A stretch of 21,941 bases of DNA, from positions 1 through 21,941 of the forward strand of contig JAEZKH010000100.1 in NCBI GenBank assembly GCA_023415515.1, in the 5' to 3' direction. Position 1 is the first letter of the stretch; every line of letters starts with the position of its first letter. This DNA is from Actinomycetes bacterium. Lineage in GTDB: Bacteria; Actinomycetota; Actinomycetes; Mycobacteriales; Mycobacteriaceae. A program made the translations under genes and the position numbers. Below are positions 7,351-14,409 of the stretch, one piece after another. The notes beneath the pieces are model-generated. The model searched no databases. It was not told where the DNA came from and worked only from the letters and a program-made list of their open reading frames with translations.

Positions 7351-7806
7351 GTGGCCAGAAAGTACGCCACCGCAGATGCCGTCGGCCTCCCCGAGCTGTT
7401 GGAGTTCGTTCGACCGCGACATCGCATGGTGCTAACCACGTTTCGATCCGACGGCTCGTTACAGTCCTCGCCGGTGTCCGGCGGTGTCGACGGCGAGGGC
7501 CGCATCGTCATCGCCAGCTATCCGCAGCGTGCGAAGTCGGCCAACATCCGACGCACCCCGAAGGCGAGCGTGACGGTTCTGTCCGACGACTTCAACGGTC
7601 CCTACGTGCAGGTCGACGGCGATGCCGAAGTGATCGACCTGCCCGAGGCCGTCGAACCGCTTGTCGAGTACTTCCGGTCGATCTCCGGGGAGCATCCGGA
7701 CTGGGACGAGTACCGGCGGGCCATGGTCGATCAGGGCAAGTGCCTGATCCGAGTGACGCCCCGGCGCTGGGGTCCGGTCGCCACTGGGGGCTTCCCCCCA
7801 CCCTGA
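7351..7806 (+). CDS. PPOX-class flavin/F420-type oxidoreductase
   Basis: The 151-residue protein resembles the Rv1155-type split-barrel family: the N-terminal FVRPRHRMVLTTFRSDGSLQSSPV strand pair, the cofactor-contacting ASYPQRAKSANIRRTPKASV block, and the C-terminal GEHPDWDEYRRAMV helix characteristic of the group. Members bind F420 or FMN and reduce small molecules in the cytoplasm; the substrate cannot be told from sequence. Length is normal for the family (about 140-150). The GTG start at 7351 is supported by a -10 box ending 6 bases upstream and by the usual MAR-type N-terminus. The gene is divergent from the kinase and monocistronic, since the next gene has its own strong promoter. Confidence 0.85.
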   Translation: MARKYATADAVGLPELLEFVRPRHRMVLTTFRSDGSLQSSPVSGGVDGEGRIVIASYPQRAKSANIRRTPKASVTVLSDDFNGPYVQVDGDAEVIDLPEAVEPLVEYFRSISGEHPDWDEYRRAMVDQGKCLIRVTPRRWGPVATGGFPPP

Positions 7807-7865
7807 CCGGCAAGGCTGGCCGCGACGGGCGCTCGTGACTGTGATAGTCAGACAGGGTGGCCGCG

Positions 7866-7894
7866 TTGCGTCGGATAGACGGTCAAACTATAGT
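7866..7894 (+). promoter_or_regulatory. Promoter of the glycosyltransferase operon
   Basis: TTGCGT (7866-7871), a 17-base spacer and TATAGT (7889-7894) form a good SigA-type promoter. The predicted transcription start, near 7901, falls inside the palindromic operator that begins one base after the -10 box. Confidence 0.6.
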
Positions 7895-7910
7895 CTGGAC
7901 AAGTGTCCAG
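7895..7910. promoter_or_regulatory. Palindromic TetR-type operator CTGGACA-AG-TGTCCAG
   Basis: Two perfect 7-base arms are separated by two bases. The core GGACA-N2-TGTCC is the same as at 11746-11759 across the start of the TetR gene. Its position over the predicted transcription start fits repression by blocking RNA polymerase. Confidence 0.65.
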
Positions 7911-7983
7911 TGGCTTGTCGTCGGCTTCGACCGCAGGTCGTCAGGGTTAAGCGGGCTCCCCGCAGGTCCGGAGTGAACTGAGT

Positions 7984-9219
7984 ATGCGCGTAGCCTTGCT
8001 GTCCTATCGGAGCAAGACGCACTGCGGTGGACAGGGCGTCTATGTCCGTCATCTGAGCCGTGGGCTGGTCGAGTCGGGCCACGAGGTCGAGGTGTTCTCC
8101 GGGCAGCCGTACCCGGACGGGCTCGACCCGCGGGTGCGCCTGACCAAGGTGCCCAGCCTCGACCTGTACCGCGAACCGGATCCGTTCCGCATTCCCTGGC
8201 CGAATGAGATCAAGACCCGCATCGACCTCCTCGAGTTGCTGACGACGTGGACGGCGGGCTTCCCCGAGCCCAAGACGTTCAGCCTGCGGGCCGCGAGGGT
8301 GCTCGCAGACCGCCTGGCCGACTTCGACGTCGTGCACGACAACCAGTGCCTCGGCACCGGCCTGCTCGACATCGCCGAGTTGGGGTTGCCGGTGGTGGCG
8401 ACGGTGCATCACCCGATCACGCGGGACCGGGTGCTCGACGTGGCGGCCGCGCCATGGTGGCGCAAGCCGCTCGTGCGCCGCTGGTACGGGTTCGCCGAGA
8501 TGCAGAAGCGGGTCGCGCGCCGGATTCCCGAGCTGTTGACGGTGTCGTCGACGTCGGCGGCCGACATCGCCGAGGACTTCGCGGTGTCGGCCGACCAGCT
8601 GCACGTGGTGCCGCTCGGCGTCGACACCGAGCTGTTCAAACCCGCGGACAACCGCGTGCGCAACCGTGTCATCGCGATCGCGAGCGCCGACGTCCCGCTC
8701 AAGGGCGTCAGCCATCTGCTGCACGCGATCGCCCGGCTGCGGGTGGAGCGCGATCTCGAACTGCAGCTCGTCGCCAAGCTGGAGCCGAACGGGCCCACCG
8801 AGAAGCTCATCGCCGAGCTGGGCATCTCCGACATCGTGCACAGTTCGAGCGGGCTGTCCGACTCGGAACTCGCCGACCTGCTGGCATCGGCCGAGGTAGC
8901 CTGCATCCCTTCGCTCTACGAGGGCTTCTCGCTGCCCGCGGTGGAGGCGATGGCAAGCGGGACGCCGATCGTGGCCAGCCGGGCGGGGGCGCTGCCCGAA
9001 GTGGTCGGTACCGACGGTGAATGCGCGCGGCTGGTCACCCCGGCCGACGTCGACGAGCTCACCACGGTACTGGGTGAACTGCTCGACTCGCCGCTGGAGC
9101 TGCGTCGTCTCGGCGCCAACGGAAGGCGGCGGGCACTCGACGTGTTCAGCTGGGAATCCGTTGCCGCGCAGACGGTTGCGGTCTACGAGATGGCCCGCGC
9201 GAGGGTCGGCCGATGCTGA
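7984..9219 (+). CDS. GT4-family glycosyltransferase
   Basis: The 411-residue cytoplasmic enzyme has the GT-B fold of family GT4. An N-terminal domain opens with MRVALLSYRSKTHCGGQGVYVRHL (the glycine-rich acceptor-side loop). The C-terminal nucleotide-sugar domain includes PLKGVSHLLHAI and the E-x7-E signature within LYEGFSLPAVEAMASGTPIVAS. It should move a sugar from an activated donor to an unknown acceptor. The ATG start is preceded by GGAG at 7970-7973. It is the first gene of an operon: the methyltransferase start overlaps its stop by 7 bases, and an alpha/alpha-toroid gene follows. A strong promoter with an overlapping palindrome indicates TetR control. The donor and acceptor cannot be predicted; a glycolipid or small glycoside product is a guess. 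Confidence 0.92.
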   Translation: MRVALLSYRSKTHCGGQGVYVRHLSRGLVESGHEVEVFSGQPYPDGLDPRVRLTKVPSLDLYREPDPFRIPWPNEIKTRIDLLELLTTWTAGFPEPKTFSLRAARVLADRLADFDVVHDNQCLGTGLLDIAELGLPVVATVHHPITRDRVLDVAAAPWWRKPLVRRWYGFAEMQKRVARRIPELLTVSSTSAADIAEDFAVSADQLHVVPLGVDTELFKPADNRVRNRVIAIASADVPLKGVSHLLHAIARLRVERDLELQLVAKLEPNGPTEKLIAELGISDIVHSSSGLSDSELADLLASAEVACIPSLYEGFSLPAVEAMASGTPIVASRAGALPEVVGTDGECARLVTPADVDELTTVLGELLDSPLELRRLGANGRRRALDVFSWESVAAQTVAVYEMARARVGRC

Positions 9220-9944
9220 CCGTCGACTACGACAGGCTCGGAGTCGGGGCAGGCACGAAGGTCATCGACGTCGGCTGCGGTGCGGGCAGGCATTCGTTCG
9301 AGGCGTTCCGTCGCGGCGCCGACGTCGTCGCCTTCGACCAGAACGCGTCGGACCTCAACGACGTCGACGAGATTTTGCAGGCGATGAAGACGCAGGGCGA
9401 GGTGCCCGCGTCGGCCAGGGCGGAGGCCGTGAAGGGCGATGCGCTCGACCTGCCCTACGGCGACGGCACATTCGACTGTGTCATCGCCTCGGAGATCCTC
9501 GAGCATGTGCCCGAGGACGACCGTGCCATCGCCGAACTCGTGCGGGTGTTGCGGCCAGGCGGAACGCTGGCCGTCACCGTGCCACGGTGGCTGCCCGAAC
9601 GGATCTGCTGGGCGCTGTCGGACTCCTACCACGCCAACGAGGGCGGTCACATCAGGATCTACCGCGCCGACGAACTGCGCGACAAGGTGACCGCGCACGG
9701 GTTGCGGCTGATCCACACCCACCATGCCCACGCGCTGCACTCGCCGTATTGGTGGCTGAAATGCGCTGTGGGAACCGAGAAGCCGGACCACCCGGTGGTG
9801 GCGGCCTATCACAAGCTGCTGGTGTGGGACATGGTCAGCAGGCCATGGCTGACCCGCACTGCCGAGTCGCTGCTGAATCCGGTGATCGGCAAGAGCGTCG
9901 CGCTGTACTTCCGCAAGCCGGAGGAGCCCGGTGCACGGTCATGA
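9213..9944 (+). CDS. Class I SAM-dependent methyltransferase (Methyltransf_11 type)
   Basis: The 243-residue protein opens with the SAM-binding motif VIDVGCGAGRHSFEAFRRG (residues 17-35), then AFDQN and GDALDLPYGDGTFDCVIASEILEHVPEDDRAIAELVRVLRPGG, the classic motifs of this fold. The C-terminal half is His- and Trp-rich (THHAHALHSPYWW) and ends with several hydrophobic helices that may touch a lipid-like substrate. The ATG lies inside the glycosyltransferase gene, 7 bases before its end, so translation is probably coupled. The toroid gene overlaps its 3' end. The operon context suggests it methylates an intermediate or product of the adjoining glycosyltransferase; the methylated atom is unknown. 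Confidence 0.92.
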   Translation: MLTVDYDRLGVGAGTKVIDVGCGAGRHSFEAFRRGADVVAFDQNASDLNDVDEILQAMKTQGEVPASARAEAVKGDALDLPYGDGTFDCVIASEILEHVPEDDRAIAELVRVLRPGGTLAVTVPRWLPERICWALSDSYHANEGGHIRIYRADELRDKVTAHGLRLIHTHHAHALHSPYWWLKCAVGTEKPDHPVVAAYHKLLVWDMVSRPWLTRTAESLLNPVIGKSVALYFRKPEEPGARS

Positions 9945-11007
9945 CGTTCCCGGGGTGGCCGGTGTTCTGACGCCTGCGCAGTGCAGACAGACTGCGCAGT
10001 CGATCGCCGACACCCAGGAGTCCTCCGGCGCGATCCCGTGGTCGGAAGGCGGCCACACCGACCCGTGGGACCACGTCGAGAACGCGATGGCGCTGACCGC
10101 CGCAGGCCTGCTGGAACCCGCGCGCGCAGCGTTCGACTGGTGCCGGGACAATCAGCGGCCCGACGGCTCGTGGCCGATCCAACTGCGCAACGGCGTGGTC
10201 GAGGACGCCAACAGCGACAGCAACTTCTGCGCCTACATCGCCACCGGGGTGTGGCATCACGTGCTGAGCACACGGGACCGCCGATTCGCCGAGAACATGT
10301 GGCCCGTCGTGAGCAAGGCCGTCGACTTCGTCATCGACATGCAGCGGCCGAGCGGCGAAATCGTCTGGGCCCGTAGTGACTCCGGGCTCGAAGCGGACGC
10401 GCTGCTGACCGGGTGCGCGAGCATCTACCACAGCCTGCGGTGCGCATTGGCGCTTGCCGACTACTTCGATGACCCACAGCCCGAATGGGAGGTCGCGGTC
10501 GGCCAACTCGGCCACGCCATCGCCCACCATCCCGACCTCTTCGTTCGCAAGGACCGGTGGTCGATGGAGTGGTACTACCCGGTGCTCGGCGGCGCGTTGC
10601 GCGGCACGGCGGCTCACGCGCGTATCGACGAGCGGTGGGACGACTTCGTCGTGCCGGGTATCGGGATCCGGTGCGTGGACGACCGTCCCTGGGTGACGGG
10701 TGCCGAAACATGCGAGCTGGTAATGGCTTTGGACGCGATCGGGCAGACGGCGCGCGCCATGGAGCAGTTCGCGGCGATGCACCATCTGCGCGAGGCGGAC
10801 GGCTCCTACTGGACTGGCCTGGTGTTCGCCGACGGGAAGCGCTGGCCGGAGGAGCGCACCACGTGGACCGGTGGCGCGATGATCCTGGCGGCCGACGCGT
10901 TGTCGCGGACCACGCCGGCCAACGGCATCTTCCGCGCCACCGATCTGCCGCGCGGCCTGGTAGGCGAATTCGACTGCGAGTGTGCGACGAGCGGTCGCAA
11001 GACTTAG
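9931..11007 (+). CDS. Alpha/alpha-toroid protein (prenyltransferase/squalene-cyclase-like or six-hairpin glycosidase-like)
   Basis: The GTG at 9931 follows GGAGGAG (9920-9926) and overlaps the methyltransferase stop; the product has 358 residues. Repeated helical hairpins of about 50-60 residues carry motifs such as QRPDGSWPIQL and READGSYWTGLVF. The first resembles the QW motif of squalene-cyclase/prenyltransferase toroids. But RRFAENMWPVVSKAVDFVIDMQ is equally typical of six-hairpin glycosidases such as glucoamylases. No DxDD (class II cyclase) or zinc-binding prenyltransferase motif is visible, so neither activity can be assigned. No signal peptide is seen. Third gene of the glycosyltransferase operon, ending in a 4-base stop overlap with the convergent methyltransferase. 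A glycan-processing role fits the context at least as well as terpene chemistry. Confidence 0.85.
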   Translation: MHGHDVPGVAGVLTPAQCRQTAQSIADTQESSGAIPWSEGGHTDPWDHVENAMALTAAGLLEPARAAFDWCRDNQRPDGSWPIQLRNGVVEDANSDSNFCAYIATGVWHHVLSTRDRRFAENMWPVVSKAVDFVIDMQRPSGEIVWARSDSGLEADALLTGCASIYHSLRCALALADYFDDPQPEWEVAVGQLGHAIAHHPDLFVRKDRWSMEWYYPVLGGALRGTAAHARIDERWDDFVVPGIGIRCVDDRPWVTGAETCELVMALDAIGQTARAMEQFAAMHHLREADGSYWTGLVFADGKRWPEERTTWTGGAMILAADALSRTTPANGIFRATDLPRGLVGEFDCECATSGRKT

Positions 11008-11699
11008 AGCGGTTCGCCGACGGTTCCGGAAACGCGTTCGAGGACCCGCATCGATCCCGTTGCCGAAACCTCCTTGAACACACCGGTTTCCAGTGCCCGC
11101 TGGTAGATGTGGAAGGGCGCCTGGCCGCCGTCGGCGGGATTCGGGAACACGTCGTGGATGACCAGCGCGCCGCCGATGTCGACCCAGCGTGCCCATCCGT
11201 CGAAGTCCCGTTGCGCGGCCTCCTCGGTGTGCCCACCGTCGATGAACAAGAACCGCAACGGGGTTCGCCACCCGCGGGCGACGACGAAGGACTTGCCGAC
11301 CACCGCGACGACGTGGTCGTCGAGGCCTGCGGAGTCGAGCGCGCGGCGCAGTGAGGGCAGCGTGTCGAAGCGCCCGCTGTGCGGGTCGACCAGCGAGGTG
11401 TCGTGGTACTCCCATCCCGGCTGGTGTTCTTCGGAGCCGTGATGGTGGTCGACGGTGAACAGCACGCCGCCGCTCTGCTGCGCGGCGGCGCCGAGCATCA
11501 GCGTCGACTTACCGCAGTAGGTGCCGATCTCCACCCCGACGCCATCGCCGAGATAGCGGACCGCGGTGTCGTACAGCGTGCGGCCCTCATCGGCGGGCAT
11601 GAACCCGGTGACGTCCTCGGCGAGGGCGAACAGCCTGGCGGCCGGTGCGGGCAGTGCGGTATTCGATGTCGCCGGCGAAGCGGCCCCGGTGTCGTTCAT
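11004..11699 (-). CDS. Class I SAM-dependent methyltransferase (Methyltransf_24 / O-methyltransferase type)
   Basis: The 231-residue protein shows GVEIGTYCGKSTLMLG (SAM-binding loop), FTVDHHHGSEEHQPGW and RFLFIDGGHTEEAAQRDFDGW followed by GGALVIHD. This Asp/His set is typical of metal-assisted O-methyltransferases related to CmcI and macrocin O-methyltransferases, which act on sugars and small molecules. The ATG at 11699 is preceded by a TAAGTT -10 box with a 7-base gap (leaderless); an open frame back to 11936 crosses the divergent TetR gene and is not the start. It converges on the toroid gene and diverges from TetR. The intergenic palindrome lies about 50 bases upstream of its start and could control it. 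It probably works on the same product as the glycosyltransferase operon. Confidence 0.9.
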   Translation of the reverse strand: MNDTGAASPATSNTALPAPAARLFALAEDVTGFMPADEGRTLYDTAVRYLGDGVGVEIGTYCGKSTLMLGAAAQQSGGVLFTVDHHHGSEEHQPGWEYHDTSLVDPHSGRFDTLPSLRRALDSAGLDDHVVAVVGKSFVVARGWRTPLRFLFIDGGHTEEAAQRDFDGWARWVDIGGALVIHDVFPNPADGGQAPFHIYQRALETGVFKEVSATGSMRVLERVSGTVGEPL

Positions 11700-11706
11700 C
11701 GCGTCC

Positions 11707-11712
11707 AACTTA
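11707..11712 (-). promoter_or_regulatory. -10 box for the Methyltransf_24 gene (leaderless)
   Basis: TAAGTT on the minus strand fits TANNNT and lies 7 bases before the ATG at 11699. Confidence 0.5.
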
Positions 11713-11738
11713 CCGTTGCTGGTGCACGGGCCTTGTAG

Positions 11739-11744
11739 TAGCGT
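11739..11744 (+). promoter_or_regulatory. -10 box for the TetR gene at 11753
   Basis: TAGCGT fits TANNNT and ends 8 bases before the GTG, immediately ahead of the 14-bp palindrome that overlaps the start codon. Confidence 0.45.
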
Positions 11745-11745
11745 C

Positions 11746-11759
11746 CGGACACGTGTCCG
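11746..11759. promoter_or_regulatory. Perfect 14-bp palindrome CGGACACGTGTCCG, candidate TetR operator
   Basis: The palindrome covers the GTG start codon of the TetR gene and the predicted transcription start. It shares the core GGACA-N2-TGTCC with the operator at 7895-7910. Binding here would give autoregulation and could also affect the divergent methyltransferase. Confidence 0.65.
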
Positions 11760-12322
11760 ATCCGGTTCTGGAGTCGACCAGACGCCGTTTGACCGCCAAA
11801 CAAGCCGACACCGTCGACCGTCTCGGTCGCGCCGCCGTCGAGATCCTGAGCAGGGAGGGTTTCGCCGGACTGACCGTGCGTCGGGTAGCCGCCGAAGCGG
11901 GGGTGGGCGCCGCGACGGCATACACCTACTTCTCATCCAAGGAGCACCTCGTCGCAGAAGTGTTCTGGCGCAGGCTGGCAGGCGCTCCGCTTACCACGCA
12001 CGACTCCGAGGACGCCGCGGGCCGGGTGATCGACGTGCTCCGCCGCATCGCACTTCTCGTCGCCGACGAACCCGAATTCGCAGGCGCGGTGACCAGCGCG
12101 CTGCTCGGCAGGGATCCCGATGTCGAGGTGCTGCGGCTACGCATCGGCCGTGACATCCACGAGCGACTGCTCGCCGCGCTCGGCTCCGGCCGCGACCCGG
12201 ACGTGATCGAGTCGCTGGAACTGCTCTACGCGGGCGCGCTGGTGCGGGCGGGGATGGGGTACGGGTCCTACGCCGACATCGCCGACAGATTGGAGAAGGC
12301 CGCGCGCCTGATGCTCAGCTGA
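11753..12322 (+). CDS. TetR-family transcriptional regulator, probable local repressor
   Basis: The 189-residue protein has a TetR-type N-terminal HTH: RLGRAAVEILSREGFAGLTVRRVAAEAGVGAATAYTYFSSKEHLVAEVF (about residues 20-70), followed by a helical ligand-binding domain. The GTG at 11753 is chosen because it lies directly before the TAKQADTVDRLGRAA helix, behind a -10 box, and inside a palindrome; the frame also opens further upstream, but that overlaps the divergent gene. The same palindromic core recurs at the glycosyltransferase promoter 3.8 kb away, so this regulator is inferred to control both that operon and itself. It ends in an 8-base overlap with the convergent second TetR gene. The ligand is unknown. 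Confidence 0.92.
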   Translation: MSDPVLESTRRRLTAKQADTVDRLGRAAVEILSREGFAGLTVRRVAAEAGVGAATAYTYFSSKEHLVAEVFWRRLAGAPLTTHDSEDAAGRVIDVLRRIALLVADEPEFAGAVTSALLGRDPDVEVLRLRIGRDIHERLLAALGSGRDPDVIESLELLYAGALVRAGMGYGSYADIADRLEKAARLMLS

Positions 12323-12938
12323 CGGTGCGGCCCGCGCCGAGGATCGCGATCGATCCCGCCACGGCCGTCTCGACGATCTCGCGGACGTCGGCGCCGTCCT
12401 CGACGGTCAGCGCACTCAGTTCGCGCAGGCCACCGAACAACAGCACGGCCATCTGGTAGGTCAGCGGGGGGATCCCCGCGCGCCGGAATCCCGGGTTGTC
12501 ACTGATGTCGACGAACATGTCGAGGATTCCGGCCATCCCCCGGCGCTGCATGTCGCGAACATCGCGACCGAGCGCGGGAAGCTCGCGAATCCAGCTCAGG
12601 CTGACCGCGGGACGCGTCTCGATATCGGAGACCCAGGCATGCACCGCTTGACGGATCTGTTCCTGCCACTCGGCGTCCGGGTCGACGGCGCTGCGAATCT
12701 TCGCGATCATCTCCTGGTTGCCCTGCCACAGCAGTTCGATGAAGCAGTCCTCCTTGCTGGAGAACTCGCCGTAGAAAGTGCGCTTGGAGGTGCGGGCGTG
12801 GCGGACGATGTCGGCGACGGTGGTGTCGCGATACCCGCGTTCGGTGATGGAGGCGGCCAGTCCGTCGAGCAGACGCCGACGAAACGGACTCGCCGCATCG
12901 CCGGAGGCGACGGACTGCCGGTCGTCGGTGACGGTCAC
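12315..12938 (-). CDS. TetR-family regulator divergent from the P450 gene (Rv0135c-like)
   Basis: The 207-residue product has the HTH block RRLLDGLAASITERGYRDTTVADIVRHARTSKRTFYGEFSSKEDCFIEL (about residues 17-65) and a helical effector domain. The GTG at 12936-12938 has AGAAGG nine bases upstream, which decides the start; the open frame continues far beyond it as a shadow of the P450 gene. Two related palindromes lie between it and the divergent cytochrome P450, one over the P450 -10 box. I infer that it represses the P450 gene. The pair matches the remembered order Rv0135c-Rv0136 of M. tuberculosis. The effector, perhaps the P450 substrate, is unknown. Confidence 0.9.
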   Translation of the reverse strand: MTVTDDRQSVASGDAASPFRRRLLDGLAASITERGYRDTTVADIVRHARTSKRTFYGEFSSKEDCFIELLWQGNQEMIAKIRSAVDPDAEWQEQIRQAVHAWVSDIETRPAVSLSWIRELPALGRDVRDMQRRGMAGILDMFVDISDNPGFRRAGIPPLTYQMAVLLFGGLRELSALTVEDGADVREIVETAVAGSIAILGAGRTVS

Positions 12939-12973
12939 GACATCGATCCTTCTGCAAAAGAAGTGGACAAACC

Positions 12974-13003
12974 TTGTCACACCACGGTACCGCAGAGTAC
13001 CGT
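12974..13003 (+). promoter_or_regulatory. Promoter of the P450 gene
   Basis: TTGTCA (12974-12979), an 18-base spacer and TACCGT (12998-13003) form a plausible promoter. The -10 box is contained in the right arm of the first palindrome, as expected for a repressed promoter. Confidence 0.5.
12984..13003. promoter_or_regulatory. TetR-type operator 1 (ACGGTAC-N6-GTACCGT)
   Basis: Perfect 7-base arms are separated by 6 bases in the tetR-P450 intergenic region, overlapping the predicted P450 -10 box. A second copy lies 33 bp downstream, about three helical turns away. Confidence 0.65.
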
Positions 13004-13017
13004 CTGGAGGAACCACG

Positions 13018-13035
13018 CGGTACGAAGCAGTACCA
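13018..13035. promoter_or_regulatory. TetR-type operator 2 (GGTAC-N6-GTACC)
   Basis: A second, weaker copy of the same palindrome, with 5-base perfect arms and the same 6-base gap. It lies between the predicted transcription start and the P450 start codon. Confidence 0.6.
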
Positions 13036-13058
13036 CAGACCGGTGAAAGCGATTGCAC

Positions 13059-14399
13059 ATGACTGAGACCGCCGACGTCGGCGCGGACGCCACCCCGACG
13101 TCCCAACCGGGCAGGCGCCCACCGACGGTGCCGCTGCCGAAGATCGTTCAGGGGGTCGCGTTCGCAACGGCCCGCAGACGATTCATCCGCCACGCACGAA
13201 AGCGTTACGGCCGGGTGTTCGCGCTCAACGTCCCGTTCTTCGGGCGCAGCGTGTTCGTGTCCGACCCGGCACTCGTGCGGCAGGTCTTTCTCGCAGGCAC
13301 CGACGATCTGATCAACGTGCAACCGAACCTGAGCCGGATGTTCGGTCCCGGTTCGGTTTTCGCGCTCGATCGAGCTGAGCACCGCAACCGGCGCAAGTTG
13401 TTGGCGCCGTCGTTCCACGGGCAGAGCATCAAGAACTACGAGAAGGTCATCGAGGAAGAGACGCTGCGGGAAAGCGCGCATTGGCCCGATGGCAAGGAGT
13501 TCGCGACGCTCGAACCGATGAACCGGATCACGCTGAACGTGATCCTGCGGACCGTCTTCGGAGCCGACGGCGGTGAACTGGACTATCTGCGCGAGATCAT
13601 CCCGCCGTGGGTGAAGCTGGGGTCGCGGATGGCCGCCATCCCGAAACCGTCCTTCGGCACCGGCCCCCGCAGCCCCTGGGGCAGGCTCGACGAGTTCCGG
13701 CGCAACTTCGACCGTGTCGTGTTCACCTTGATCGACAAGGCCCAGGCGGACCCGAGTCTCGATGAGCGGCAGGACATTCTGGCGCTGCTGCTGCGCAGTC
13801 GATACGAGGACGGCAGCGCGATGTCGCGCCAGGACGTGTCCGACGAGCTGTTGACGCTGCTCGGCGCGGGACACGAAACGACGGCATCGGCGCTCGGGTG
13901 GGCGTTCGAGCGGCTGCGCAGGCACCCCGACATCCTGGCCAAGCTGGTGGCCGAGGCCGACGAAGGCGGCGACGACTTCCGGCAGGCCTTCATCCTCGAG
14001 TTGCAGCGCTCCAGAACGGTCATCGACTTCGCCGGCCGCCACGTCGCCGCGCCGCACGTCGAGATCGGCGAGTGGCACATCGACCACGGGTCGAACATCC
14101 TGGTGAGCATCGCCGACCTCCACGACGACGCCGACGTCTTCGAGAAGCCGGAACGCTTCGATCCGTACCGGTTCGTCGACACCAAGCCGCCGACGTTCGC
14201 CTGGCTGCCGTTCGGCGGCGGAACGCGCCGCTGTATCGGTGCGGCATTCGCCAACACCGAAATGCATGTGGTGTTGCGAACGGTGTTGACGCACTTCGAG
14301 ATCGAGACCGATGACGCGCCCGACGAGAAGGTGCACCACCGCGGCGTCGCCTACACCCCCAAGGACGGCGGCAGAGTAGTGATGAAGCGCCGCACTTAG
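13059..14399 (+). CDS. cyp138: Cytochrome P450, CYP138-like
   Basis: The 446-residue heme monooxygenase has all P450 landmarks: I-helix AGHETT (270-275) for oxygen activation, ExxR as ELQR (314-317), the PERF-type region PERFDPYRF (364-372) and the heme loop FGGGTRRCIG with ligand Cys392. No membrane anchor is present, as usual in bacteria; electrons must come from a ferredoxin encoded elsewhere. The ATG at 13059 is preferred to a TTG two codons earlier. The symbol rests on similarity to CYP138 and on context: divergent TetR, then msrA, a SnoaL-like protein and an SDR nearby, as in M. tuberculosis Rv0135c-Rv0139. The substrate is unknown. Two operators ahead of the gene indicate tight repression. 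Confidence 0.88.
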   Translation: MTETADVGADATPTSQPGRRPPTVPLPKIVQGVAFATARRRFIRHARKRYGRVFALNVPFFGRSVFVSDPALVRQVFLAGTDDLINVQPNLSRMFGPGSVFALDRAEHRNRRKLLAPSFHGQSIKNYEKVIEEETLRESAHWPDGKEFATLEPMNRITLNVILRTVFGADGGELDYLREIIPPWVKLGSRMAAIPKPSFGTGPRSPWGRLDEFRRNFDRVVFTLIDKAQADPSLDERQDILALLLRSRYEDGSAMSRQDVSDELLTLLGAGHETTASALGWAFERLRRHPDILAKLVAEADEGGDDFRQAFILELQRSRTVIDFAGRHVAAPHVEIGEWHIDHGSNILVSIADLHDDADVFEKPERFDPYRFVDTKPPTFAWLPFGGGTRRCIGAAFANTEMHVVLRTVLTHFEIETDDAPDEKVHHRGVAYTPKDGGRVVMKRRT

Positions 14400-14402
14400 T
14401 GT
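14397..14402 (+). promoter_or_regulatory. -10 box for the small hotdog-like ORF
   Basis: TAGTGT, overlapping the P450 stop codon, fits TANNNT and ends 7 bases before the GTG at 14410, so a leaderless transcript is possible. Confidence 0.35.
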
Positions 14403-14409
14403 CTGGCTG

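Noticed and set aside
7836..7850. Short inverted repeat TGACT-GTGAT-AGTCA upstream of the GT operon promoter
   Set aside because: Five-base arms are common by chance, and it does not share the core of the two GGACA palindromes.
7888..8841. 317-codon minus-strand frame opposite the glycosyltransferase
   Set aside because: Shadow of the GT4 gene, whose signature motifs are on the plus strand.
9835..11415. 526-codon minus-strand frame opposite the toroid gene
   Set aside because: No recognisable motifs and Arg/Pro-rich; the plus strand has coherent protein features and operon overlaps.
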